The notes: generated from the letters alone by a model not told the origin. Numbered from the stretch's first letter, positions 35,761-47,828 are shown. The stretch: DNA of 64,000 nt from Selaginella moellendorffii (GCF_000143415.4 NW_003314296.1:1498302-1562301), one strand, 5' to 3'. Numbers and translations are program-made.

Positions 35761-36922
35761 CTAAAGATCTTGTTCTGAAGGAATTCTTTAATGGTGCTTT
35801 TAAACTTGGAACTAGGGCCTTCTATAGGAGTGAGCATGAACTTGAAATGTGCTAAAGAGGCCCTTTAAAGAAGTGCTCAAAAATAACTCCCACTCTTGGA
35901 AGAAAAAATTAATTGCAATACTCTTAACTTAAGTGCATTGATGCCCCATTTTGTAACTCATTGGTCCTCACTCTTTTTTAGGGGTTTGGGCCTTCCCTTT
36001 GGGATAGAGGTGGAGGAATAAAGATACCCATACCAAGCCATTAGGGTATAATGTTTCCCTAGTAAATTATGCACCTAAGGCTTTGGATTTAAAGGGTTCC
36101 ATAATCAAGTCTTGTTTTAATAAGAGGTGTTAAGAAGAGGTTTGTTGTGCTTACTTGCTTGTGTTTATAGGGAATGTAGTTGAGACCTTAAGTGTAGTCT
36201 AACTTAGAAAGGGGATTAAGAGACTTTATTTCTTGTGTAGTGAGTAATTAATTAAAGTAAAACCAAGTAGGAGTTAGTACAATAGATGACCTTGGCAAAG
36301 AAACTTAACTAAGACTAAGGGAAAGATGGTTGGATAGATGAGGTAAATTGGAAAATTGGAAAAAGAAAATTTATAATTTACAATCTATTAGTGTCATACC
36401 ATCCTATTTACCACTTATAGCAAACCCATAAGAAGTTTACTTTTCCCTAAAATAATAATATAGTAATAACTTATGGTAACTTAAAATGAGTCTAAAATTT
36501 ATATGTGTATATAAATGAATTTCATTTTCAAAAATAAAAGTAATAAAATTTTAGAAAATAGTGTTGAAGTTAAGAAAAATGTACTATTTATATATCAATT
36601 AAGAGTATAATGAGAAAAGAAAAAATTTAATATACTTAAGTTTGTGCTTTACCCTCTTATGAATTTTTTTGAAAAGCCTAAGTCTTATGATCCATGTATG
36701 ACTTGAGTTAGCTATTCAATATCCAAAATTTTCAAATTTGCTACTCAAGAAGAAAAATTAAAAATTTATATTATTCACTCAATTTCTATCTTTGTTATAT
36801 GGCATCTTATAAAAGTTGCACCTTGTAAAAGATATTATTTAGCTTCTCAAAGCTATATCATTTGAAGTTTAGAGCCAATTTATGAAAGTGTGAGCTTTCC
36901 ACTTCTTATTGAGATTTTCATG

Positions 36923-36958
<36 letters not shown>

Positions 36959-37008
36959 ATTAGTGCTATGAAGTAGTATAAATCTGTTGAATATTATAGT
37001 TATAAATT
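35761..37008. other. AT-rich stretch without recognised gene
   Basis: Nothing convincing was read on either strand. A (GA)n microsatellite of about 31 bp lies at 36924-36954. Confidence 0.5.
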
Positions 37009-38081
37009 GTTGCGAATGTGATTGCAGATATCGAATGTTATGTATTGATAAGTCTTTTGGGATATTCTTCTATTACTGCCATGACAATAAAATATTGGTA
37101 TTGGTAGACCCTTTATTAGTCTCCACTCAAATTAGTTAAGAAACTAATCATCATTTGTGCACCTGGATAGGATAAATATAAAGTTGGAACTCTTATATAT
37201 TTTTTGTTAAGCATACTTGGCCCAAGATGGAAAACTCATATATTAATTTGTATTTAGTAGTTTTGGAAACCACCGTGATATTGAGCTTGAACCCTCAATA
37301 TTCGTTAAATGATAGTTATTGTATCCATTAAGACATTTTCATTATCATACCCTATGTGTTGGTCTTATTTGGTCTCATTATCTATTTATAGAAAGTGTCT
37401 AGATTCATATCTACGAAATATATTTTGATTTGAGATTGTTTTGATATTGTTTCCGCGTCCAAATTCACAATCTAACATCATTCCATATTTAGTAAGTTTT
37501 CATAATTGTCCCAAAAACTAACTCTTGAGACTCAAATAAAGCTCAAAATCTACTTTCATGGAGGGCCTATAGGGAGTTGCAACTATATAGTATAGTAGGG
37601 ATAATGGGTAAGTTGGGTGGCCAACCAATCTAAGTCATTATCTAGCTTCCTGTTAGTTATGTTTATCTTTATTTTGCATTTACGTTGGACTTAATCCCAA
37701 AGTCCATATTATGTTAGCGAATGGAATACTTATATCCTTATGTTATGCCACTGATATATTGAAATAATGTTAAATTCTATTTGGTTGTATTTTATGTGTT
37801 AATCTTGGTGTTAGGATGTTAAATGCTCTAAAACTATTCTAATGTCACTCTATATTATTATTCCTTCACTCCTAAGCTGTATGTGTAGGAGTTATTCTAT
37901 ACTCCAGTTTCTTCACCCCTCAAGTATATATATACTTGGGAGTTTATTGTCCCTTCGTTCTGTGGCCTAAAGTTTTAAAACTCAATATTGCTCTTAACAT
38001 ATACATCCAAGGGTTAAATTCCATTTCGTGGCTATTTTAGTAAATCACTATAAAGTAAAAGGTGAAAACCATATATACTAT
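37009..38081 (+). mobile_element. Decayed family-2 solo-like LTR
   Basis: It starts TGTTGCGAATGTGATTGCAG, close to the TGTCGCGAATGTGA start of family 2, and the body follows the same order of blocks to an AGTAAAAGGTGAAAACC end region. No primer site, polypurine tract or partner LTR adjoins it. The target duplication is not clear. Confidence 0.7.
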
Positions 38082-38349
38082 TTAAATTTCTTTCTATAAA
38101 ATTTAATCTTCTATGAGAAGAGGAAATTGTGTGAAACACTATCTTCATAACTCTACTTTATAAAGGAGAAAGGTCATAAAAGAAGAAATCATGTTTTCAA
38201 AACCTTACTTTTTAGAGGCTTTGAAAAACTATTATACCTAATATAGGTATAGGGTTCAATTCCCATAAATAAAGTTTTTAAGTTTTATTCCATAACTGAG
38301 TAGTGGTGAATAATTAAATATAAAGAGATAGTAAATACATGTTATTAAA

Positions 38350-38990
38350 TAATATTAAAACTTTAAAATAAACATATTAATATATTTAATTTTATACAAT
38401 TTAAAAAGACCATTTGGCAATCAAGCAATTCAACTAGGAGATTTATTAGAAAATTTAATTTTTGATGATGACAAAACTTATTGGTACTTATGTCTTCAAG
38501 CACAAAAAACCAATCTAAAAATGAAAATTGAGATATCTCATATAATACTACTATCTCTTTCATTTATGAATCTGACAATAATAAATACAAGATTGATTCC
38601 AAAGGTAATATATTTCATTCTTACAAGAGTATGATTCATTAATTAGTTTTATTTTTAGGCAATAAAATGCAAGGATTATTCTAAGACGTGCTATAATATT
38701 ATCATTAAAGACCAAGCTATATTGAATGCTGATTGTTACAAGAAGGATAAGTCAGCTCAAAATAGTGATGCAAATCTTAATGATGTAGTTACATTTACTT
38801 CAAAACATGAACTAGAATTTAGAGGATTTGGGCATTTCTTAGGATCCTGTAATAATGTTTCAATTGAAGACAAACATTATTTACATGCTTTTTGTGGAGG
38901 TGAGGAAAAAAATCTAGATATGGATACCTTTATTGTTAATATAGATGGTAAGCTTGTAGCTTGTTTAGAATATATTGAACCATGATTTTA
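38350..38990 (+). pseudogene. Copy 2 of the direct repeat; small coding-like exon pair of unknown protein
   Basis: Sequence similar to 29530-30010 continues into an open frame ending at 38985 (LEYIEP). A GT-AG pair (AAAGGTAATA near 38603 and TTTTTAG near 38658) could join an upstream coding-like segment (DDDKTYWYLCLQAQK) to this exon (KDYSKTCYNIIIKDQ...), but the upstream part has a stop in the needed frame. No known domain was recognised. A third partial copy follows at 39020-39160. Confidence 0.4.
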
Positions 38991-39019
38991 TTTCTATTTA
39001 AATAAAAATTAAAGATTAT

Positions 39020-39160
39020 CAGGAAATATATTAGAAATTTTGAAGATGACAAAACTTGCTGGTACCTATACAATAAACCAATCTAAAAATGAACATGGGT
39101 ATCTCATATAAGACAGTCTCTGTTTCTCTATGAATTTGACAATTTAAGTTGCTGCATAGG
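39020..39160 (+). repeat. Copy 3 (partial) of the direct repeat
   Basis: It shares TTTTGAAGATGACAAAACTT and the following 100 bp with 29620 and 38450, but lacks the second half of the repeat. Confidence 0.6.
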
Positions 39161-39348
39161 TGAAAAATTTTATTCAGCCTCAACATAGAAAAAGCTGAAA
39201 AATATTTGCAATTCTAGTGTATATCAAGATAACCGTAACTAAGTGTGGCATCATTTTCTTCTCACCCCGAAAAGAAGTGGTCGAGTGCAAACTTCCAGCT
39301 TTTTTGTGCAAAAAGCATCTCAGCAGAAAAAAAAAATTGTTAAAACTT

Positions 39349-42300
39349 TCAACTAGTTTTCCAGCACTTTGTTACTGTGTCCAGGATTGGGTTTGGAATA
39401 CCTTCTGCAGAAGCAATGCGCCTCAATTGCTCCTAAACGCATAGAATATAAAAATAAAATGTAACTTCTTGAAAGCCTTACCTTGGCCAGCGTTTGTCGC
39501 TTGGCATCAAACCTCCACAAATTTGCTAATGCAGAAGAAAGTGAAAGTGACAAAGCCTTAACACACCAAAAGAGATTAGAACAAGAGAGATAAACATAAT
39601 TTGGCTGGGTTCATAGGATTAAAAATTACCTTGGGATGGAACTTTCCAACTTCGATCACAAAGTCGGCCATGAACTCATAACCAGATCCATCCTTGGCAT
39701 GGAAGTTGAAAATGCAGCTAAAGAAGCCTCCCAAAAGAGCAGAAACCTGGAAAGGACTTAGTGCTTACAAACAAAATAGTTTTCAACCTTAGTGACATCC
39801 CGAGGATCGAAACAAGGGTGGTGTAAAAGTTGTCTCACAAGCTCCACGTTGTTTGGAGTATCAGCTGACGTTTGGAGATGGATCCACTTGTTTACAACCT
39901 GGAACAAGCTTCGATATATGTTTTCCGTCTTTCACAAAGAACATGTACATACCAGGCGCTCGTGTTTCCATTTCTCGTAAAAAGATGCCAGGATTTTCTC
40001 TCGCTCCTGTCCAGGATTTTGAGAGATTGCCGACAAAGCTCCCAAAAGATCAGTCAAGTTTGTGGCGTTGTCAAGCTCTTCGCATGCCAGTTCTAGTGTT
40101 TCTTTATCATTTAGAGATGCAAGATAATCTGCAAAACTCTGAGTGAAAAAAAGAAAAAGAAAATGGAAATAGGAATGAAGCTGCTTACAGAGTGCCGCAT
40201 TTTTTAGATCGCGCTTGCCTTTGCTTTCGGGGTTGAACTCAAAAGCAGGCTCCGAGGATCGGTTCTCCTTTACCTGTTACCATTCCTTATACAAGAAGTT
40301 CTTGTGAATTTGCTGTAACTTACCACTCGCATGAAGTCTTGTTTGAGCTCTGTAGCCAAACATTTTATCAAAAAACGTCGGACAAAGTGGCAAGCGTCCG
40401 GATCTGCAACTTCGGTCATCTCCAAAAGCTCCTTATCATCTGGTAGAGTGATCACAAGAGCGACAAACTCCTGCGAATGCCTTGCGCTTAAGTCAAGATT
40501 CTACATAGAAAGAGGAATATTACCTTGTTTAAGGTTGGGATGCTTAGAATGGTTTTGATCGCATGGGTGTAAGCCAGTGGAGTTGTAAGCTCTTGACCAT
40601 TTTGAAAACTTGTGGTCATGTCCAGTATCAAACTTTTGGCAATCCTTTGGCCAGCATCCCACCTTGAAACGAAAACAATCTTGCATGATGATAATAGGTT
40701 TTTTCCACGAAGATTACCTGTTAAAATCATTCGAGTCGTTTGCAAAGAGGAAGTATAACTCCTCCTCTCTAAGGTCTGGTGTTATCAAACGCACTGGAGC
40801 ACTAAAGCTCCTCAAATAAGACGGAACTGGCTTCTCTTTCACGTCCAAGAATGTAAATTCGTGTTCCGTCTAGATAGCATTATCAGTCAGGAACGTTCTA
40901 AATAGATTAAAAAATGGAAAGCCGAACCTGTTCTACCCGAAGAAGAGCTGTTATTGCGCCAGTACTCTCGTTATGCTCAACTGTTGGAGACGATTCAATA
41001 CCATCGACTAGAACCCTTGACAAAGGAATATCTCGTCCTTGGCTGTTTAGTAGACCCACGGCTAGAGGAATCAATAGAGGACTTTTATCAGCTTGTCCTG
41101 GTGTTGGAGCTGTTTCCTGCCTGCCACAAAGTCTATACCAAATATACTTAAAAATACGATGTTTTCTTACCGGCATTTTACAGTAAAGGTTGACGCTTGT
41201 GGATTATAAAACGAACTGATCTTCAAGCATGGAGTTCCGGCCTGCGTATACCTGAATTCACACTATTCTTTTTCCATTTGCCGTAAAACTTGAAACGTTA
41301 CCATAGCATAAAGGATGAGAGGTCGTCCAAGTTGGCATCACACATAGCCTGGTAAAAATCTTCGCATGTTGCTGCGTGACCGTCATGCCTTTCAATATAT
41401 AACTTAAACCCCTGCGAAAGAAAAAATATTTGCACAGCTTTTTTATGTTAAATGAAATGCTAAACCTTTAGAAATCCAGACTTTCCCAGCAATGTTTGGT
41501 AAAGACCAATGACTTGAGCTCCCTGAAAAATAAAACATATAAATAATAACTACAAGAACAATAGCAATAATGACAATGTGCTCACCTTTTCATAAACCGT
41601 TGCTGGGACAGTGGTAGTGTTTCTATTTAATATTTTATGCATAAGCAAAGAGTTCTAAGCTCACCTGTGTATAAGTTGTCAACCTGAACACATGATAAGA
41701 ACATAAACCATAAGAATTTAGCAAATGAATGACACATACCTCAACATAAGATGCTGGCCTGACTGGATGAGCAAATGGACCCGAGTCCTGTAAGTTTACA
41801 ACAAGAATCAAAGAACTGGAATGGTTGTTCTACTTTCACCTCTTGGAATTGACGCTTTCGCAACGAACTCGCCGCTGCAATAGTTCGCACGGATCGGCAT
41901 CCCATGTCGGAGAGAAACTCGAGCTCTCTAAAGTCTGTAAGGCCTTCCTTGAGAGATATCTGGAACCAGTCCCTGCAAGTCACTCTGGAGGCATGGCTTT
42001 GTAAGGAGGAGAAAGGAATTGACCAAAAGTGTGAAGTACCTGTTGCCAGTCCAGTTGTGAAAGAACTATAGAGGAGTTATAGGAAGAAAAGAGGTATATA
42101 ATATGTCTACCTCATGGGCAACAATGCCCATCAAGAATTGTATGTCAGCATCCGTGCTTGTCCATTGTGATACAAGCAAGAACTTGGCGTTAAAAATCTA
42201 CACCACGGACTTGTCAACTACTATTACAAAAGCATGATACTTACATTTAAGCTTTTGTTTTCCATGGCACCCCTGGAAACCAAAAGAAATCAGAAAATTA

Positions 42301-43435
42301 AGCCAGTTCTAGAGAGCAAGAATACTTACATAAAAGCATCTGGTACCGAGACAACATTGAAATTGTCAAGGTCGTATTCCAGGCCATAAACCTAAGAGAC
42401 AATTATCTAGAGATGAGCAATATAGAAGCACAACAACTTACATCCTCGTCCCATTTCATTGCGGATTTTAGCACCGCCATTGCAAATTCAGTCTTTGCAA
42501 CGTCCTCGGAGGGTGACCAAATGTTTAGCTTGACAAGTTGTCCGGAGCGAGTCGTGAATTTTTCCTGTCGAGCCTCAAACTTGCCGGCCACCAGCGCGAA
42601 AAGATAGCACGGTTTTGGAAACGGATCTGACCAAACGCTGTAATGCTTGTCATTATTCTGGAAGGAAAAAAACCTCAATGACATTGACCACCAAAAAGAA
42701 AGTGGAATGAACTCACGTCAAGTTGGCCCGACTCAACCAAGTTTCCATTAGAAAGGAGAACAGGAAACTTATCTTTAGATGCTTCGATTCTCACAGTGAA
42801 CTTGGCCAAAACATCGGGACGATCCTGAGAAATTTTGTTAGATATCGTCCTGGCAACTTTACAAATTATATTCCAGACCTGGTAAAACGTGATTTTACTA
42901 AAGCCCGCGCTCTCACACTGCGTCACGAAATAGCCATTGCTGGAGCTGTAGTAGAGTCCCTAAAGCAGTTGTCTATGATGTTTAGCTAAACCGAAAGTAC
43001 TTACGTACCTCATCGTTGTTGAGCTTTTGCAAAGGATAAATCTCTGTACCAATTTCCAGTTTGAACGGATTCTTGGGAGGCGCAAGAAGTGTGAGGTTGG
43101 ACGACGTGAGCTCCACATCTTGGGCCTCTAGGCCATTGATTTTGACATAGACGAGCTTCAAATTCGATCCATCCAGCACAAGAGGAACTAACTCTTTGAT
43201 AGAAGAACAAAGTCTGTCAAGAACAGGAAAAAGAGATAAAAAGAAACCCACCGGAAGACTTTGGTACGACAAGGATCGAGCTTCGCACGCTTGTAACATT
43301 TTCCCCGAGATCGAAGCTTAAACTCACCTGGAGAAAACGAGTAGGAAACTGGGGCGCTGTGATTGAGAGACTTACGGAATCAAATGTATAGTCTGGAGCT
43401 CTGTAGTCGCTAAGAAACTTCATCACACTTTTCAT
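39349..43435 (-). CDS. M1 family aminopeptidase (PepN type), 27 short exons
   Basis: This zinc metallopeptidase removes N-terminal residues from peptides. I could follow 27 exons joined by GT-AG introns of about 45-110 bp, from [16 protein letters not shown] (start 43435) to VTKCWKTS (stop 39349-39351). Catalytic elements are intact: exopeptidase motif GAMEN (about 42265), zinc site HEFFHNW split over an intron (about 42116 and 42070) with the third ligand in KEGLT (about 41940), and the catalytic tyrosine in TVYEK (about 41592). The substrate-binding N-terminal beta domain and the C-terminal helical domain ([31 protein letters not shown]) are complete. My estimate is about 900 residues, near the 870 of bacterial PepN. 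The start shown gives a cytosolic protein; an AG just before the ATG (43443-43450) leaves room for an upstream exon with a targeting peptide. Divergent from the BURP gene. Confidence 0.9.
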
Positions 43436-43663
43436 CCAAGAAACCTAAAGTTCTTTACGTAGCTTCTCAAAGGTTAGATATGTCTTCTGCACAACAAGCA
43501 TAAACAATGGCGCTGCCTACTTTGTGTACGTCAAAGTCTTCTTCGTTTGCTACAAAATGTGGCCTACTGTGTGCTCTCAGAGCGTGTGCTTGCTTCTCTA
43601 GCCTCACTCGCTCGCTCGCTCACTCGATCCCTCCTGGGCAAGCTCGCTGAACTCACTCGAGAG
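43436..43663. promoter_or_regulatory. Short divergent intergenic region between aminopeptidase and BURP gene
   Basis: The two start codons are 228 bp apart on opposite strands, so the leaders and promoters share or overlap this interval. A pyrimidine-rich repeat (CTCGCTCGCTCACTCG) lies at about 43608-43626 in the presumed BURP leader. If the aminopeptidase has an upstream exon, this is smaller still. Confidence 0.4.
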
Positions 43664-44545
43664 ATGAAGACGATGGTGGTCTTTTTTCTGGCTTTGGTGT
43701 TCGTTCTTGCAGACTCTTATAGCTACGAGCTGGTAGATACTCGCAACGGGACTAGTCCATGCCCTGTTGCTCGATGCATCCTGCCCGCACCGTCATCGTG
43801 GTTTGCTGCCAGCCTGGACGACGCCACCTGGCAATTGGCTGCGAAATCGTATTCTCCTCTCCTACAAACGTCCTTTCGCAACATCTCTGCCGTCGACAGT
43901 GGAGTGCTGCTTCCCACCTCTCTCGCTGTTGGAGCATCGATCACAATTCCCATCCTTGACGACAAGCTTCCTCACCGCCGCTTTCTCTCCAATCGCTCAT
44001 CCTTCCTTCCTGACGCTGCCAATGTTGCTGGCTTTCTAGTGGCGATGGGATACGGGCCGGGATCATCCAACCAATACTTCAGCGTCATGGTTCAGGCTTA
44101 CCAAGCCTATTGTGGTGGTAAAGCCATAGCTGGGGAGGTACGTGCTTGTTTCGCTTCTAAGAGTTCTATGGACACTTACGTCAAGAGAAATTTCCCGAAA
44201 GCCAAATTTGTCAAGCTTGCAAAGTTCCAAAGCTCTCCAACAAAGATCACACTCACCCGCATTGACAACATGCCTGCTATCCAAACCATCTGCCACAAGA
44301 TTGTCTTCCCATATGCGGTCTACTCGTGCCACAAGATTGACAACACGATTGCAATCTACGTAGAAGGGCACATCAGCCAGAAGCCTGCTGAAAAGGAGGT
44401 AGCTGTACTCATTTTTCACGAGGACACATCTAGCTTCGCTCGAGATTCTCCATCTCTGAGGGCGCTCAACATGAAGCCGGGAGAAGGAGCCTTTTGTCAT
44501 TTCTATGCTGAGAATGACTTACTTGCGATTCAGTCTTCACCATGA
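43664..44545 (+). CDS. BURP-domain secreted protein, 293 aa
   Basis: BURP proteins are plant-only, enter the secretory route and act in or near the cell wall. The first in-frame ATG gives a clear signal peptide (MKTMVVFFLALVFVLADSYS). A variable segment of about 110 residues follows. The C-terminal BURP domain (about 125-293) shows the family pattern: CHKIVFPYAVYSCHK holds the first two Cys-His pairs, the third reads FHEDTSSF with Cys replaced by Phe, and KPGEGAFCHFY is the fourth. The third pair is therefore incomplete. The protein is a single exon here. An open frame without ATG extends upstream to 43547 and is not used. Confidence 0.88.
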   Translation: MKTMVVFFLALVFVLADSYSYELVDTRNGTSPCPVARCILPAPSSWFAASLDDATWQLAAKSYSPLLQTSFRNISAVDSGVLLPTSLAVGASITIPILDDKLPHRRFLSNRSSFLPDAANVAGFLVAMGYGPGSSNQYFSVMVQAYQAYCGGKAIAGEVRACFASKSSMDTYVKRNFPKAKFVKLAKFQSSPTKITLTRIDNMPAIQTICHKIVFPYAVYSCHKIDNTIAIYVEGHISQKPAEKEVAVLIFHEDTSSFARDSPSLRALNMKPGEGAFCHFYAENDLLAIQSSP

Positions 44546-44827
44546 TCACTCAAGACGCTCGACAAGAGTAAGTTTAAACCACGCACTGTTTTCAAGAAGG
44601 CTATGTATACTTGCTACTGCCACTGCCATCCACATCACCTCCACGTCTTACAATGTTTCAATCTTTGTTTTAAACGAACATTAATTTGCTTTCGTGTTTA
44701 GTAGCTCTCGCTTGCCGCCACGTAGAACCCCATTCTCAGCTGAGCAGTATAGAATGCTGTCTACAACACCTTTTGGAAAATTAGACTAGATTAGTTACTA
44801 CTAAACATGACCAATTACAATATACTA

Positions 44828-45686
44828 CTATGGAGACTCGAGTAGCTCGTCAGCTTGGAGAACGACTAGACTTCCCACGTATCTGGGCATGACAAGCTCG
44901 TCAATGGAGTCTACAAGGACTTGAGCGCCTTCCCTGTTGCCGATGTTGAGAGCGCTGACGATGAGAGGGAGCTTGTCCCTTGGAGCCAGAACGAGAGGAG
45001 CGACACGAGACCGGGAGCAGTGAATGATGCCACGCAGAAAGAGCGGCATCTCACCCAGTCGTGGATGAGAACGTTGCTCTTCCCCCAGGAAAACATGGTC
45101 AGCCCCGAAGTGGAGAGCGAGTCGTCCCATCCATCGTAGCACTTTGTCACTGGACTGATATCAGATGAACGGAAACCTCGAGCTAGAACGCAAAGACCGA
45201 CTTACGAGGCATGTACTTCTCCAGAAAGTGTGAGCTCGCTGGAGCGGGGCGTGGAGGAGCGAACCACTGCCTTGGCTGGACGTCCAAAAGCTTGCAAACT
45301 CTTCGAAGCCTGCGAAGGCGCTGGCAAAGCTGAAAGCTTGTGCGACGAAATCGAGGCTCGCTTGCTTGTCGATGAGAAGCGCCTTGACGGTGATGGAAGA
45401 GAGGTGCCCGGCGCTGTCGTAGTGGAGAGCCTGGCCGGGAGTGGCGAAGATCATGTCCAGCGCCCCAAGAAGCCAGCTCTGCTGCGGCAAGAAGCTGCCG
45501 ATGAGCAGCCTGGAGCACAAACGCCGGGATCTTTGCGTCCTCCGTGAGCAGGAATTTGACGCGCCGGAACTTCTGATTGGTTGAGAAGGCGGCTTCCACC
45601 AGGCGGAGGCAGCCGCGCAGCCGATCCTCGCCAAGCTTGACACTCCTGCACACAAAGATGATCGATCGTGTTCCATTCTGGATCAC
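44828..45686 (-). pseudogene. Hypothetical protein-coding locus, probably broken
   Basis: The coding-like first part (SVKLGEDRLRGCLRLVEAAF, after an AG acceptor near 45657) continues one frame over (LLIGSFLPQQSWLLGALDMIF, about 45490 downward), so there is a frameshift near 45490. A plausible intron (donor CCTCGTAAGT near 45206, acceptor TATCAG near 45155) then joins an exon running to the stop at 44828 (DKVLRWMGRLALHFG...VVLQADELLESP). The GC content resembles neighbouring genes. I do not recognise the family. Upstream, AACCCTAATT motifs (about 45716 and 45750) and a donor-like CTCGTGAGT (about 45692) may be part of a leader exon. It may be a real gene with an assembly error. Confidence 0.4.
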
Positions 45687-46085
45687 TCACGAGAAGAAGC
45701 CGGGTTAGTCTCAAGAACCCTAATTGGCGGGAACCAATTCACCAATTAGGGTTGACGAAGAGCGAAACCCGTTCATCGATCGAGGTCTTTGAGAGCAGTT
45801 GCCAGCAGGTAACCGTCGGAGAAGGCCTTTCTTCTCGGGGGAACTTCTCGAGGGAACGAGAAGTTCTTTCCACGAGCAGCGGGTGGGGCTTTTCTGTGGA
45901 ACCAGAGAATTGAGCGTAGTGAAGAATCGAGCGGCATGTCCAGTGCCTCCGGTCTCTGCTCCGTCGTCCCGATTACCAGTCGGCGCTCGTACAGCCACCA
46001 TTTTGGAAACCTTAGATAGTAGCGAATCTGGTGCTGCGCTACCACAAGGCTGAGATGTTTTCGTTGTTTTAGAAAAGAAAAGCTG

Positions 46086-46470
46086 TTATTGAGGTGTGCG
46101 ACGACACACACAAGCTACATGGAGATCACTGTTGCCTAGCCCCTCTTGTGCCTCCTCTGCCACTCCGGCCAGCACCACGGCCAGCATCCGCACTGTAGGT
46201 TGGACAACTCACGCAGATCTGCTGATCCCAAGCAATCCTTGTGCGATGCACTCACCGCCAACCTTCGCTCCACGCGTTCCAAGGCTGTTGGACGAGGCAT
46301 TTCTTCCAGGAACTCACACTTTATTGCCACAGCCTTCTTCTACATTCATGTTCTTCCATTCATCTTCTGCCTGGAACCGGCCGTCCTCCCTCAACTTGAT
46401 CACGGCTCTGGAAGAAATGTGCTGGATGATCTTCAATCACCACTTCTTCCACCAGGTAAAATCCTGATCA
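46086..46470 (+). mobile_element. Copia-associated LTR fragment, copy A
   Basis: The segment matches 51880-52210 in the same orientation and 49560-49880 in reverse, sharing ACACACAAGCT-CATGGAGATCACTG and GCAGATCTGCTGATCCC blocks. The open frames in it are not conserved between copies. Confidence 0.6.
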
Positions 46471-46782
46471 TAGCAAATTGTAGCGAGCTTGATTTAGCCA
46501 CAGCCAGAACCACGGGAACACTTCCCACTTCTTTTTTGACAATTAAAAAAAAAAGAACATCATGAAAACCTCCTTCACCGATCACGGATGTTCACGCAGA
46601 CAAAGCCAAGCACTGGAAAATGGCCATTGTCAATGCACACCGCCACCACTGGAACTGGAAGAGGCTGGATCTCTAACCCTGCTCGCAATGCTCCCTCCAT
46701 GGTTGAGCTCCCAGATCAAACATCGCTGTGAAGCCGCTTCTTCCATTGACACAACAGTATAATATATCACCATTTCCACTTG

Positions 46783-47358
46783 TCATGACATGTACTTCAA
46801 CTCCACTTCTTGTGGGAGATGATCCAAACCTTCATTCTCAAGAACTGCCAGGAAAAATAAAGCACGAGTCCCCTTTGAGCTGGTAACAGCTGAACACTCA
46901 ACAACCTGTGGCTGCTCCAGAACTCGTGGCTGCCACCCTTTCTCAAGACGAAATACTGCCACCACATTGGCAAGCAGCACCTCTCCTTCAAACACTGGCA
47001 CTTGCAGCTCACGGCCTCCCTGATCACGAGCACTAAATAAGGCTGGCATGCCTTGAGGCCACACGGCTTTAGCTGTGAGAAGAAATGGCCGTCCCAGCAC
47101 AAAGTAATTTCGTCACCGCCACAGCATCACCATGAAGTCCAAGTTGTAGGAGAATGCGCCCACCCATACCGTCACGTCTCGCACTGCCTGGAAGACTCCA
47201 TTCTTGATTTGAGCTGAAAGTCCCAGCTCTATACTCAGCCTCAAGATTTCTACCATAGCCTCGTCCACGTAGTTAAACGGCCCCTGGTCCAAAGCAGCGC
47301 CCATACTCACGCCTTGGACGGCCACACGGATTTTCTTGAGAGCTGGAGGTGGCACCAC
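46783..47358 (-). pseudogene. Retropepsin-like fragment of a retroelement polyprotein
   Basis: The minus-strand frames 47358-47113 (DEAMVEILRLSIELGLSAQ, then VFQAVRDVTVWVGAFSYNLDF) and 47102-46783 (VLGRPFLLTAKA) read like the aspartic protease of gag-pol, where a D-S/T-G loop precedes the first string and LGRPWL-type sequence follows. The catalytic triplet is not intact and a stop separates the frames. Confidence 0.45.
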
Positions 47359-47452
47359 CTCCTCAACCTGGGAAATTCTAAAAGGAATTTCCTTCTTTGG
47401 CCCCCATAGCCAATTCTCAAGCTCCTCGGTGTTACAAGCAGAAGGGAGTTGC

Positions 47453-47828
47453 TTACAGCAACATAAGCGGCTTCCAGGGACTCCTCCTCCTCACTGCTGG
47501 TGCTGTGATCGCCCTCCTCAGTGCTCGTCTCGCTGCTCGACTCCGAGACTGAACGTGAACTTGAATTTTCTTACGATAATTCTGGAGCAAGCAGTCGTGG
47601 TTCGCTTGAGCCTGGAGCAACCAGGGACGGCCCGGCAGCAGAGGGTAAGTGAGAGTGCCGCCCTTCATGCGCATGACAACAAAGTCCATGAAACGCAACG
47701 CGAGCTTTTACACCTGTGATGAGCCCGAGAGGTGCCACCCTGCGCTGATCTGAAGGAATGAAACCGGGGTGGGCTCGTCTAACTGGAACTTCCTCCATGT
47801 CTCCTCCAGCATTAGCTTCCACCATCAA
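47453..47828 (-). pseudogene. Second protease-like retroelement fragment
   Basis: DFVVMRMKGGTLTYPLLPGRPWLLQ (47680-47600 region) resembles the C-terminal part of retroelement proteases. It overlaps a differently framed segment. It lies in the same orientation as 46783-47358 and could be the same or a duplicated polyprotein. Confidence 0.35.

Noticed and set aside
36924-36954. (GA)n run as a possible GAGA-type promoter element
   Set aside because: No gene lies next to it; it is treated as a microsatellite.
43547-43663. N-terminal extension of the BURP protein to 43547
   Set aside because: It starts at TTG, and the ATG at 43664 gives a clean signal peptide.
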